Below, in pieces: positions 24,297 to 35,784 of a stretch of 64,000 nucleotides of DNA. The DNA is from Acorus gramineus (taxonomy: Eukaryota > Streptophyta > Magnoliopsida > Acorales > Acoraceae), in contig CM060854.1 in assembly GCA_030737835.1 (NCBI GenBank), positions 15,701,213-15,765,212 of the forward strand, read 5' to 3'. Every line of letters begins with the position of its first letter. The stretch's first letter is position 1. The notes under the pieces are model-generated. The model was given only the letters and a program-made list of their open reading frames with translations. It did not search any database and was not told the origin of the DNA. A program made the position numbers and the translations under genes.

Positions 24297-27200
24297 ATGT
24301 CAAAGATGAGCCAGCCTCGCCTACGCATGGCATCCAATAAGAATCGGATTGGAAACTGGACCAACCCGATGGATGCTTGTTTGGTGGGGTTACTTGTAAA
24401 TCAATTTCAACAGGGTAATTGCGTGAAGGGAGTCTTTCAAAACAGTTCTTGGAAGACTATCACCACAACCTTGAACTATCGAATTGCTATGACTTTAGAA
24501 ATGAGTCATTGCAAGAATCGTTGGAAAGTGTTGAAGCAAACCTATCACCTATACCAAGAACTTAGCAACAAAACAGGATGGGGTTGGGATGATGCGAGGA
24601 AAATGCCTATACTGGGAGATGCACAAGACTGGGATAGGGTCATATCGGTATGTACAGTTGATGATAGTTTTGTTTTGTCATGGTCTCCTAATATTAGATG
24701 TCAAATTAAAGTCGTTGTCTGCTTATCCTGTGCAGAACAATACCAAGTTTGGGTTTTGTTGGGACAAGCTATTTATATGGTTCAAGAAATTCTCTATGAT
24801 ATGTGGGAACTCCACATCCAAGGGATTCCATGCCCATGCTTCCCTCATCAATGAGGATGAAGATGACAATGACAATGAAGGAGACTCAACCCACAAAAAT
24901 AGGTTCGATTCACTGCATATAGAGAGACCATCGGTGGAGGATTACTTCACTCGAAGGAATTCATGTGAGAACAGGTGGGGGACCGGCACACCAATAGAGA
25001 TACCTGATGAAGGTGAACCAACCTTTAGGAGAAAGGGTAAACGTTCCATAGCGTCTACTGCTTCTGACATAGGGGAGGATGATTTACAGATTAAAAAAAA
25101 AACGATCATCTGGGTCTAGTAAGAAGGTGAAGAACTCAATTGCTATTGAACGATACATGGCTGAGTTCATTAAAATTGGAAGGCGAAGGGTGGACGTTGC
25201 AAAAGAGTACTTGGAGAAGGATTATTGTCATGCCCCATGGCGGCCGTCCCCGAGACGTGGCAATAATGAAGTATCAGCTATCAATACCTGAGGTCAACAA
25301 AGACTCCAACAACAACACACAAGGTGGCAAAGCAAAGATGAATGATAACTGACTGAAAAGCGGAAGCATAAGATATCAACAATGTCTGTAAACCAAAAAC
25401 ATTATTACAGACTCGAATACCCAATCACTGTCCTGTGAGAGCCAAGTCTAGTCCAAATAAAATACAACCTGTGCCATATGCACGATTTACAATACATAAA
25501 ATTACTCTAGGACTGCTGACAGCCTCGCACTCGCCACCCGCCGGAAGAACACTCCACGCACATAAGACCACGCCACAGGGAAGTTCCAGCTCCATGAACA
25601 ACACTGCCCCTGAAAAGAAACAGTATGCGAGGGGTGAGCTACAAGCTCAGTGAGTGACTGGAAACCAATTACCATTACAACAGTTCAATGTTAAGGCAAT
25701 TTTCTTTCAAGGAAAAACATGGGTGGAAACCCAATGGATAACAAGGTCACGCGGCGGCGCGACCAACCTCACCCTCACCCTCACTCCCGGAGGAAGACTC
25801 TTGGGACTTTTGGGGAGAGACCATACCGTTGGTGGAAGAGACGCGGAATTACTGGTCTACACAACACTACTGGATCATCTACATCGAGATAACTGCCCAA
25901 CGATGTCTTTGAACATCGCTACACAACCGAACCCAACAACTATGGGAACGGACGAACAACGAATGGGTCACGCGGCGATGTGTCTTCACCTCATCCTCAC
26001 CCTCACCCTTTAGAGGTGACATAGGACTTTTGGAAGAGACTTAGACTGCTCTACACCCTTGGTCCACCGGTAGCCCTTTCCCCGGGTAGCCTCTATCTGG
26101 TATACTCCCACGATAAGTATGCTCCCGAACGCATCTGTGGTACCTACAAATGGGAGCCCTCTGTCAGGACAGCTTTTCCAACGTCGGGAAGTTCCTACAT
26201 CGGATCCAACATAGGGGAGAACGCTTTCACGCTCACAATATCATTCGTTATCCCTCTCCCGGGTAGCCTCTACCTGGTATACCGCTCTACACCCTAACGG
26301 ACGAACAACGAATGGGTCACGCAGCGATGTGTCTTCACCTCATCCTCACCCTCACCCTTTAGAGGTGACATAGGACTTTTAGAAGAGACTTAGACTGCTC
26401 TACACCCTTGGTCCACCGGTAGCCCTTTCCTCGGGTAGCCTCTACCTGGTATACTCCCACGATCAGTACGCTTCCGAATGCATCGGTGGTACCTACGAAT
26501 GGGAGCCCTCTGTCAGGACAGCTTTTTCAACGCCGAGGAGTTCCTACATCGGATCCAACGAAGGGGAGAACGATTTCACGCTCGCAATATCATTCGTTAG
26601 CCCTCTCCCGGGTAGCCTCTACCTGGTATACCCCCATGATCAGTACATCTTGCCGCATGCATCGATAGTACCTACAGGTGGGGGCCCTCTGTCAGGACAG
26701 CTACAACCCGGGCCGCTTCAACACAGACAACATTGGGAGGAAACACTCCATGTTCGCAAAGCGAACCCAATGGAAAAACAACTACTCTCGATAATCACCT
26801 AACTTAATGCCAAAGCTACCGGTTTAACAAAACCGATACAACAAATGAATTCTCCTGAATTCCATTCAAGTGCATCACACGGATGCAAGGGCGATTACAT
26901 CGCTCGCACACTAACTAATGAGGTACATCCCAACGACGGGTCGTACCCACGCCTATTTCAGATAGGCCTAATTAGTTTTAACATGTGCGAATATATAACA
27001 GGAGAATCATATCATAGCTATGTGCATGAACCATATGCATGATCATCTAACAATTGACTATAAGGGTAACCCCTAACATGGATTTACATCATAAACAACA
27101 AATCATACAACATGCATACAAGGTATGGCCCACTTAAACATGCATACATGGCCATTAATCATATAAGCACACAAGGCATAACTTAAGCATGCATTGGATA

Positions 27201-29342
27201 TCACCAACTTAAAAGGGAAGGGTCAAGCGCGATCTCGCGCACTAACAGGTGCATGCCAATATTCCAAATGAACCTGAGTCGAGTAGGAAATCGCATCTAC
27301 TTACTCAGTTCGTGCAGAGGGAGAGGGCGAGAGAGATCATCATCTCGTGAAGTTGGTCATAGCTTTGCTCCATTAGCATGGGCGCAACAACTACACCACG
27401 CCCTCGAGTCTTATCGCAAGGGAATATTAGGCAGGTGCCCGTTATTAACCCAGACTTAATCATGCTGGATATTCCAATTAATATGGTGGGAGTAGTATTA
27501 CAATACTACCTAAGGCATGCCCTATTCTATACATCCATACACATTACAGAAATACATGCCCATACTAGAGGGGCGCATGCGATATAGTCATTCATACATG
27601 GATACAATACATGCAATATAAGCCTAGCATGCAAGATATCTAACATATTATAGTTTAAGCATGGCTATACTACTTATCTACACAAGTAGTATAGCTAGGG
27701 TGCCCCATCGATGCGCGACGCACGACTACGCGCGTCGAGCGCATCTCGAGGGGTTGGATCAAACCACTCACTGCAACCCGGGACCTCGCGCATCCCATCC
27801 GATGAGATCTGCAAGGTAAGAGCATCAAATTTGGTGAGTAACATCACATTAAAACACTTAGAATTTACTAGAAATGCCAAAGACTTAGACATGCATGCAT
27901 ACGGGCTCGCACGCATGCGAGCACGCGCGTACGCATGCATGCCCGAGTGCCCCAGCACCTACCCGAGCCCCTGGGCAGCCCCGCGCATGCCCCTGCACGC
28001 ACGCGTGCGCGCGCGCGCACTGGCGCCCTGCCGCATGCCCAGGCGCGCCCAGACACGCTGCCCCGCGCGTGCGCTCACCGCGCACGCTACTAGCGCCCAC
28101 GCGAACCTGCGCTCCCGCTCTGCGCGAACTTGCGCGCCCGCTCCGCGGGCACGCGCCCGCCTGCGCCCTTCTATGCACGCGTCTGCGCGCGCACGCACGT
28201 GGACAGACCCGCGCGCGCGCCCAGCACTCTTTAACCCCTTTAACCCCTCCCCCACACTCCTCACTCACCCTAAACCATTCACCTAACATGCATGACTCCC
28301 CTAACAGCCCCTACAACCATAAAAATAAAAAAGAATGGGAAAATGACTTATCAAAAGAGGGGAAGGGAAAGGGGGAGATGCGGGGCTCTCTACGCACCCA
28401 CGGCCACCTCAACCACCACCACCACTACACCTCCTCTTCAGCCTCTCCTCAAGTTTTCTTGGCTGAAAATCAGGGGGGGGGGGGAAGGGCATGAGAGGGA
28501 GCTTGAGAGAAGAGAATCAACAACTACTTGCACAAACACCTTCTTGTGCTTCCTTCTTCACCTTCTCCTTCATTTGCTTCTTCCTCCTCCTTCTCCACAC
28601 ACAAAAAGGGAAAAAAAAGAGACCAAGAGAGGGAGAGAAAGTGTTCCACGAAATGGGAGAGAGGGGGAGAGAGAGAGAGGGCAAAAATGTCTTTTTCAAG
28701 CCCAAATAGTGTCTAGGGGTGACCATAAGGGGGTGGTGAGGTTAGGGTTAGGCTCACCCACTCACATACCAAAAGACCAATGGTTTCTTCATCACTAAGC
28801 AAGGTGGGGGTAAGGTTACCAAAGGTCACCACATCCTCAAAATATCTCACACTATTCGACCAACCAGGAACTCTCAAAACCCGGATACGGTTCAGAACTG
28901 CATATTTTTTAAAATGTTACTGGAATTCGATGAAATTTTTATGGGTAGTACAAAACGGTACCAGAACCCATAATATGTAGTTAGATTTTCAATCAGAGTA
29001 CTCCAACTCCCGCAGGTGGCTAAAAGCTAAAATTTTAGCGACTCTGATCGAAAAACAAAAAGGCCCTAAATGACCCAGATGTGACCAAGACTTAACCGAA
29101 ATGGCTCCAAATGACACAGGTATAACAATTATGAGGGGAAGTACACTTTGGAGCATGCAATTAAGTGTCTTGCGATGTTTAAGCAACTCAGTTCACCTAG
29201 TAAGTTGGCTGCAGCTGAGGCTCTGAAGGATGAGGCGAACTGCACTATTTTCATGGCATTCTCGGATGACTTAAAGGTAGATTGGATTGAGAGACAGGGG
29301 ATGAATTATCAACCACCTCCCTCCGTTCCACTTGCACCATAG
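24297..29342 (+). CDS. PIF/Harbinger ORF1, Myb/SANT-like DNA-binding protein, split by unit C
   Basis: Role in the family: the Myb-like ORF1 protein helps the transposase reach the nucleus and bind transposon ends. Exon 1 is 24297-24647 (117 codons), followed by a GT...AG intron; exon 2 begins at 24736. The N-terminal 100 residues (NWTNPMDACLVGLL..., HCKNRWKVLK...YHLYQEL, GWGWDD) fit a Myb/SANT-like domain. An acidic stretch (NEDEDDNDNEGD) and a basic RRKGKR cluster follow. Exon 2 is cut by unit C at 25226-29127; the reading sense resumes past the duplication with HAIKCLAMFKQL and ends at 29342. One apparent frame change sits in a ten-A run at 25093-25102, possibly a sequencing artefact. The start is the first ATG of the open frame. 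Confidence 0.75.
25951..26660. repeat. direct duplication with period of about 349 bp inside unit C
   Basis: The segment beginning GACGAACAACGAATGGGTCACGC at about 25951 recurs near 26300. Both copies continue through CACCTCATCCTCACCC, GGGTAGCCTCTA(T/C)CTGGTAT, GGGAGCCCTCTGTCAGGACAG and CCTACATCGGATCCAAC. Related single modules occur in units A, B, D and E, so this is an expanded family module. Confidence 0.75.
27890..28220. other. CpG-rich alternating purine-pyrimidine island of unit C
   Basis: GCGCGCGCACTGG/CGCACGCACG-type sequence about 330 bp long, at the same place relative to the conserved block as in the other LTR units. Overlapping low-complexity frames occur on both strands; none is a convincing gene. 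Confidence 0.7.
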
Positions 29343-29725
29343 GAAGGACCCAAACAGCTACCTTTATGTTTTCCTAACATAATCTTATTTTTTGAGCCAC
29401 CTACAGTAGGAAGGCTGGTAACATGTTATTAATATGATATGTAACCTAAGAAGGCATTCTCATCTTTTGATGTAAAAAATAGAATGATGTGGAATTAGGG
29501 TTATCTATGGAAACACTCATAGTTTTGTTAGTATTTGTAGCACATGGATGCTTTATGATAATCCACATGTATATATTGGTGATGGTGATGTTATGTCTGA
29601 ATGCTTGAAACCTTCAAGTGATATGAACTCATGCATCATCCATCAAATGGCAATTCGAAATCCATTTGTATCCCTCTTCCATTGTGTATGTGTATATTCA
29701 ATGCTCTCTTATTTGCCCAATGCAG

Positions 29726-30968
29726 TCTATGGATTCCTCGACAAGGAAAAGACTTCGGTCTGAATTTTTTAGACAATTTTTTGAAGAGGATGAGGAATCA
29801 ATGTTCTTGGAGATGGCCTATGTACTCGACCATTTCAGGTATAGGGTTGAACGTCAATCATTGATAAGGAGACCGATGAGAACTGGACCCTTGTCAGGCC
29901 ATACATTTGTACATGAGTTGCTCCAAGGACTTGAGGCTAGGGCATATGAGAGTCTGCATGAGTCCTCCAATGTTCTTAAAATTGAGGGATGTCTTGATCA
30001 ACAAGGGTCTCCTAAAAGACACTACCAACCTCACTTGTACCGAACAGCTTGCAATCTTTCTTCATGCGCTTGGCCATGGTGTGTCTAATAGGGTATTATC
30101 GGAACACTTTCACTATTCAGGGGAGACAATAAGTAGACACTTCAATGTTGTCCTCAAAGCAGTGGTGTCCCTAAAACGAGAGTACATCAACCTTTCACAA
30201 AATGATGTGCAAGTCCATCCTTATGTGAGGCATAACAAAATCTTTGACCCATATTTTAAGGTGAGTTCATACTACCCATAACATGTTCTATTCTTATTCT
30301 TTCTCATATATGTTATATCAATCTTATGTAAATACATGTGTTCTTCAACTATAGAATGCAGTGGGGGCAATTGATGGGACGCACATCCCTGCACTTGTCA
30401 GAAAAAAGAAGGGATGGATATCACAGAACGTGATGGCCGCTTGCTCGTTTGACTTGCAATTCCAATACGTCGCCGTTGGTTGGAAAGGTTCAACGGCCGA
30501 CATGAAAGTCCTTAGATGGGCATTGGAGAGGGGGGGTTTTAGTGTCCCAGAAGGTATATTCATCCATATCATTGTCAACCAGTTTTTTTAACTTGTGCTA
30601 CATCATTAATTTGCATTGAACTAGTAAAAATCCTTTCTACCAGAAAAATATTATTTGATTGACTCTGGATACACGAACATTGATAAGTTTCTTGCACCCT
30701 ACCGTTCTCATAGATATCATTTGCTGAGTTTTTGAATCGCAGATGTAATAGATATAGCGGTCCAAATGAACTCTTCAACCATAGGCATGCACAATTGAGG
30801 AATGTCATTGAGCGTGCATTTGGAGTTCTAAAAATGCACTTCAAACGTCTTAGATGCACTCCATATTATTCATTCAGAACCCATACTAGAATTGCACTTG
30901 CATGTTGCATACTCCATAACTTCATTCGTAGGGAGGAAGGGTCAGATATTTTATTTAATATGAGTTAA
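29726..30968 (+). CDS. PIF/Harbinger DDE transposase (HARBI1-like), three exons, apparently disrupted
   Basis: Role: cuts and joins the transposon at TWA targets. Exons: 29726-30260 (ATG at 29729 just after a TGCAG acceptor), 30355-30553, 30644-30968, with matching phases. The DDE triad is visible: Asp in GAIDGTH (30373-30375), Asp in YLIDSGY (30661-30663), Glu in NVIERAFG (30810-30812). ELFNHRHAQLRNVIERAFGVLK is the family signature, and an N-terminal HTH-like part (GETISRHF) precedes it. Two single-base frame slips are apparent, one near 29955-29965 and one in a T run near 30729-30733; either decay or sequence errors could explain them. It lies downstream of ORF1 in the same orientation, as usual for two-gene PIF elements. 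Confidence 0.85.
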
Positions 30969-31075
30969 GATGAAATGGATGGAGTTGGGGATGTCAGAGA
31001 TGAAGGAAATACTGACGTGGCAAACAAGGATAATGTTGGAGGGGCTCAACTGCAAACAATGATTACTGGTCAATT

Positions 31076-31087
31076 GGGGGGGGGGGG
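31076..31087. repeat. poly(G) run of 12
   Basis: A simple G tract about 110 bp past the transposase stop codon. No function seen; run length may be uncertain. Confidence 0.8.
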
Positions 31088-31373
31088 TAGGAATGTAAGT
31101 GAAGGTTGAATTGGAGTCCTTAAATTACATAAAATTTGAATTTAACAATCCTTGATGTGTTATTCATCTAAATATGGGTTTTCTAATTGTAGAGGCAGTG
31201 AGGTGGTGGCGTTTTTGGTAGTTTGGTTTGTCAATGTATTGAACTCCTGTTGCCTTTTGCATTCTATGATATTTGTTTAGTTATATACAACATTCATTTG
31301 GTTGATTGTGTGATTTGAAATAATATTACTCATTATATTTTCTATTTATGTAACAAGCACTTGTTTCCATTGG

Positions 31374-31685
31374 ATGGGAAATTATCCATATTACACGGTT
31401 GCAAAGGGAAGGAGGCTTGGAGTGTACGATAATTGGGCAGCCTGTCACGCGCAGGTGCATCGCTTCAGAGGAGCTACATTCATGGGTGTGAACGACATCG
31501 ACTAGGGGTTCGCATTCATAAACTCCATGAATGCAAGCCTACAGTCGAATGCACCTATCGTCGTGTCGGATACCACACCCCCTCCATCAGATGAGACCAA
31601 TGGCATGAACAGACCACTGCTATCAGACACTCCTCTAGCTACTGCAGACCTTCCAGATCTTACACCAACCGAGATACTGCCATAG
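31374..31685 (+). pseudogene. viroplasmin / RNase H1 N-terminal-like frame inside the PIF element
   Basis: Seen: the frame reads NYPYYTVAKGRRLGVYDNWA and then CHAQVHRFRGATFMGVND...FAFI, ending near 31685 after a Ser/Thr/Pro-rich tail. Known: the small domain shared by eukaryotic RNase H1 N-termini and caulimovirus P6 has the pattern YY.V..GR..GIY..W..C..QV..F.GA.Y..F. It binds RNA:DNA hybrids or double-stranded RNA in RNase H1. It lies about 400 bp past the transposase, in the same orientation and inside the transposon's inverted repeats. The frame is interrupted once, so it is probably not functional as it stands. It could be a third transposon gene, a captured host RNase H1 piece, or an exon of the transposase transcript. 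Confidence 0.55.
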
Positions 31686-31699
31686 TCCTCACAGCCAGT

Positions 31700-33096
31700 G
31701 TACCACTAGTTGTCGTATCGTGTAGAACAGTCACGTCCCATTTCAGGTGAGGTTCGAGCCACTATTTCCTTATATGAGGTGACTGTTCATGGGATTCTAG
31801 TTATGCCACTCTTTTTGGGTTTGTTTGCATCACTTATGGTGCTTGTTGGATTTATTTTTGTTCTATTGTTTATTTTGTTCCTGCGTCATTGATAGTATGT
31901 AGGGTTTGGGATGGTCTTACAAACTCAAAACTTTTATTTTGTGATGCCCACTAGTTTATGGGCTAATTTTGTGGATTATTCAGTTTGTATAGATGTTTAA
32001 ACACCACATTCTGTTTATCCAATATGCTAATTTTGATTTAACCTTGACAATACAAGAGGTTAATGTGAATATGAACTTATGAATGTATGTTTGTGATGAT
32101 GTCTTTCATGTCTAATATTATATAATTTAGCCTTCTTATAACATGCCATATGTATGCGTTTGGATATGTGTGTGATCATGAAATTTATATATATGTTAAC
32201 CTTTGATAGCATGGATGTCATAGTTCCAATTAATATATTGTGTCAATGACCAACCTTCATGTTCACCATGGTTTCCCAGATAAGAAGGGATTTTGGATCA
32301 ATGTGAAGTGGTTGTTTCATGTGAGTGATGTGTTTTGCTAACTTCAATTTCCTAATATCAAATATACAGTATATTTGCAATTATTACTACTTAGGTTATT
32401 TCTGTATATATCGTTATTTATATATTTACTTGGTTTATACAAAAAAAAAAAAACACAATATAGGTGTATAAATAGCTTAGTGGACCCTATTGTAAGTTAC
32501 TTGAAAATTGACATATAACATATATAAGCAAATTAAATGAAGCAATATATAAGATGACTAGGGCTATTAGATACAACAAAATTAAGATTGGCAATGAAAT
32601 TTGTTAATAATTCTCATTCATTTAATTAGACAAAAATAAAAACATTTTTATTTATTACTATTTATGACCAATCGATTGAGTAAATTTAATTAACACATAA
32701 CCCATAATTGGAATCATTACAAAGTAATTGGAATCAACACTAAGCATACATAAAGTTAATTGTAAAAAATATTTGAAGGTCCACTATAAAATATTACATA
32801 AGATGGACGATTCAGATTTAATTTCATTAATCATGGATTGATATATATCTATCAACTAAACCAAAACACAACTTATATTTCAGGGGCAAAATTGACATTT
32901 TAAAAATAATAACTCCTTATCCATCCCTTATCAACCATTTATTCACAGTTTATTCTGGGTTAACCAAACACCAAAAATCTGAATTTTACGTTTCCCAATA
33001 AGAATAACAAAAAATACAACCAAACATGGATATGCTTATTCTACCAAACACTGTTATCTATCCCAGTATAACTATTAAGACTGAATAAGGCAATTC
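31700..33096. other. 3' part of the PIF/Harbinger element, non-coding
   Basis: AT-rich sequence between the viroplasmin-like frame and the right inverted repeat. Near the end (32900-33100) CTTATTCTACCAAACACTGTTATC and related motifs mirror the left subterminal region (15350-15530: GAATAACCCTTATTCGCTGTTTG, GCTTATCAGGGCTTATC). These are likely subterminal binding sites for the transposition proteins. No further gene seen. Confidence 0.6.
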
Positions 33097-33117
33097 CACT
33101 TCCCAAACGGGGGGTTA

Positions 33118-33599
33118 TATTATATGAGATAGGTGGATGCATAAATTAAAAAAATGTTAATAAAGATTTTTTTAGAAAAAATATTGGGTGTCTAAACCAG
33201 AGAACATACAAATCAAACAGATTTAAACTAGTCTTTATCTACACACGACGTGCGTGTAAATAAAAAATATTTGGAAAAGATTGCTCTAAACCAACACCCT
33301 CAATTTTTGTCAACCAATTTATATGTTATATAATATATCATGTTATATGTGCATAAATGATTTAATGAAAATTTATAATGAAGTTATACATAAAAGAGAT
33401 GTAACAATTGAAAATAAATTTTATACATATATATCCCCCAACCAAACATATAATGTTAAAATCTCCCATTTGAAACTCTAAAATCAGCAATATCCCTTGA
33501 TTAAGAAAAAAATGGTATTTATGTACAATTTACACTCTTTTGAAGGGTGAGGAGGATATTTTCCCCTTCAGTTAAACTATCAGTTTTCGAAGCCTTTCT
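33118..33599. other. AT-rich stretch between transposons, nothing recognised
   Basis: No frame, repeat border or RNA gene was found. ATATAT tracts are frequent. Confidence 0.6.
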
Positions 33600-35784
33600 T
33601 CATGAACCTGGACCCGATTATAAATGGATCCTGCACTCATAAAGAAATTAGGAGGACACCAGTGTGGTGCTAGCCAAAGGGCCTCCGAAAAGATGTATTG
33701 GTCGGGGGTTCAAAACAAAACTCACTTAAATTTTGGTGGCTTGAAAGAAGGAAATCAGATTTGATTCGATACCTTAGCCTTTTGAATTACTTCTCTTTTT
33801 ATAGGGTCACCTTAGCTAGATTGCCGCTTCCACTATCCTTTGGCTGTTATAGTCGTTTCTCCATTAATCACTTAGTGGACGACTTTGGTGGAAACTGTCA
33901 CGCCCCACGGCGGCCGTCCCCGGGACGCGGCAAGTGTATATAAAATATCAGAATCTACACAGGAGGTCAATAATATATCATACACAAACAACAAAGAGGC
34001 TGACATGATATATACACCAAATGCGGAAGCAAAAGACTGAATCTGCAAATAAACATACTACAGACTCGATACTCAATCATCTGTCCTGTGAGAGCCAATA
34101 TACACAAATACAACTGAACATATACAAACACGTGCCAAGCACGGAAATCAAATACATACAGTCAAGAAGGGATGCTGATAACCTCTGGTACTCGCGGAAC
34201 GTGGCGCTGCTCCGCTACTGAAGGAATCCCTCGGAAAGCTCCAACTGCTGCTCCGGCTCTAGCTCAGGCTCAGTGACCACTTGGGAGAAACATATGTGAG
34301 GGGTGAGCCACACGCTCAGTGAACAGCACAACCCATGCATCACAGACAATATTTACCATAATTCCATTATTTATCCAGCCTCTAAGACATAACAACATAA
34401 TCCAGTGGTTCGTACCTCGCCGAACCACCACACCCTCACCCTCACCCATCAATGGGTGACATAGGCTATTGGGACTGATAATCATCCATTCACAAATCCA
34501 GTAGGTCGCTCATCGCCAACCCACTACACCCTCACACTCACCCTACCACGGGTGACATAGGATTTTGGGACTGACTAGGCTGTTGGTCACCCTTGGTCCA
34601 CCGATAGTCTCTCCTCCACTCCGTAGGCCGCTTGGTCTCCACCCACAACTTCAGCACAGTCCGTCACAAAAATCGGGAGGCGCCTAGTGATGTGGGTCCT
34701 CCGAAGGACGGCCTTTCTAACGCTGGGGCAGTCTCTACCGGATCCAACGAAGATGACAGAACAGCCTATCCATACGCATATGATCCACTCGGATCCGCCG
34801 ACAACACATCTCTACTACTCAAATGTCATGAACTCTTCAGAGTTCCTCCAGGGCGCATAACCAAGATGGGGGGCACACGTACAATAAACGCAAGGGTGTA
34901 ATATCGTTGGGGGAAATAACTCGGGAGGGCGGCGTGAGTTCCCGATATAGGATACCCCGACAACCAAACAAGGAACACGGAGTACCCTAACCCGGGTCTC
35001 ACCGCTGTCCTCGCAAGGCCCCTCCCCTATAATATTCACTAAATATGCAATAATCATACCAGTTATATAACATTACTTATAATATTAATGGGACTAGAAA
35101 CCTTGGGAGGGCAGCATGAGGTCCCGATACAGGACATCCCGACAACCAAACAAGGAACACGGAGCACCCTAACACGGGTCTCAATGTTGACCTCGCAAGG
35201 CTCCTCCCTATAATATTATCTAAGGCATGCGATTTAACATACACTAGCATTTAATTTAATAAATAAACTAGTAGGACGCATGCATAGGCCGAGGTTTCCT
35301 AGCATGGAAACAGGGGACATGGTGCATGGCTCATACACATATCCTAAGGGTGCAAGTCCCTAACATACAAAGACTAGGGTAGCATGCATTCTACATGTAA
35401 ATCATACAAGCATGGATTACATATTACTGCAGGTTAATATACATCCATGGTGCCCCAGGAGAGGTCGGTATACGCCCAAATGCGTATGACCCCTCTCTAC
35501 TGGGTTGGATTGTCCCACTCACCGGCATCTAGGTCGTCGCGCGACCGTCCGTCTAGATCTGCAAGACAGACATTCAATATAGTGAGTTAAAATCCACAAC
35601 TACTACTAAAGACATCAAAGATACCTAAACCCACAACAAACACCCAACACTCGGGCAAACGTGCATACGACCCGCACGCACGCTAGCCCGAGCACCCCGG
35701 CTCACTCCCGCACCCCCGGCAACCACTCACACGGCCACCCGCCCCCGGATGCGCCGCCGCGCTACCGCCCGCGCGCCCCGACGC

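Larger units (their letters stand above)
25226..29127 (-). mobile_element. long LTR unit C (solo LTR), sense orientation minus, inserted in PIF ORF1
   Basis: Seen: TGTCATGCCCC at the left, CAGGTATAACA at the right, 3,902 bp, flanked by ATTAT (25221-25225 and 29128-29132). Both ends match unit B read in reverse (CAATACCTGAGGTCAA near one end, CCAAATGACAC near the other). It holds an internal duplication of about 349 bp, the conserved splice-flanked block (27772-27808), a CpG-rich island (27890-28220) and purine-rich sequence (28340-28690). No second LTR or coding domain. Its insertion splits ORF1 of the host transposon, so it postdates it. Confidence 0.85.
15333..33114 (+). mobile_element. PIF/Harbinger DNA transposon, about 7.9 kb of its own sequence, split by nested LTR units
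   Basis: Seen: ends CCCCCCGTTTGCCAA and, on the other strand, CCCCCCGTTTGGGAA form terminal inverted repeats, with TTA on both sides (15330-15332 and 33115-33117). Known: PIF/Harbinger elements duplicate a TWA trinucleotide and encode a Myb/SANT-like ORF1 plus a DDE transposase; both are here in the same orientation. Subtracting insertion B (with A inside it) and insertion C with their duplications leaves about 7,947 bp, large for the family. A promoter-like region with G-boxes lies near 15716, followed by a long 5' region that received insertion B. The transposon is older than both insertions. It looks inactive, since the coding frames show at least three apparent single-base slips. Confidence 0.9.
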
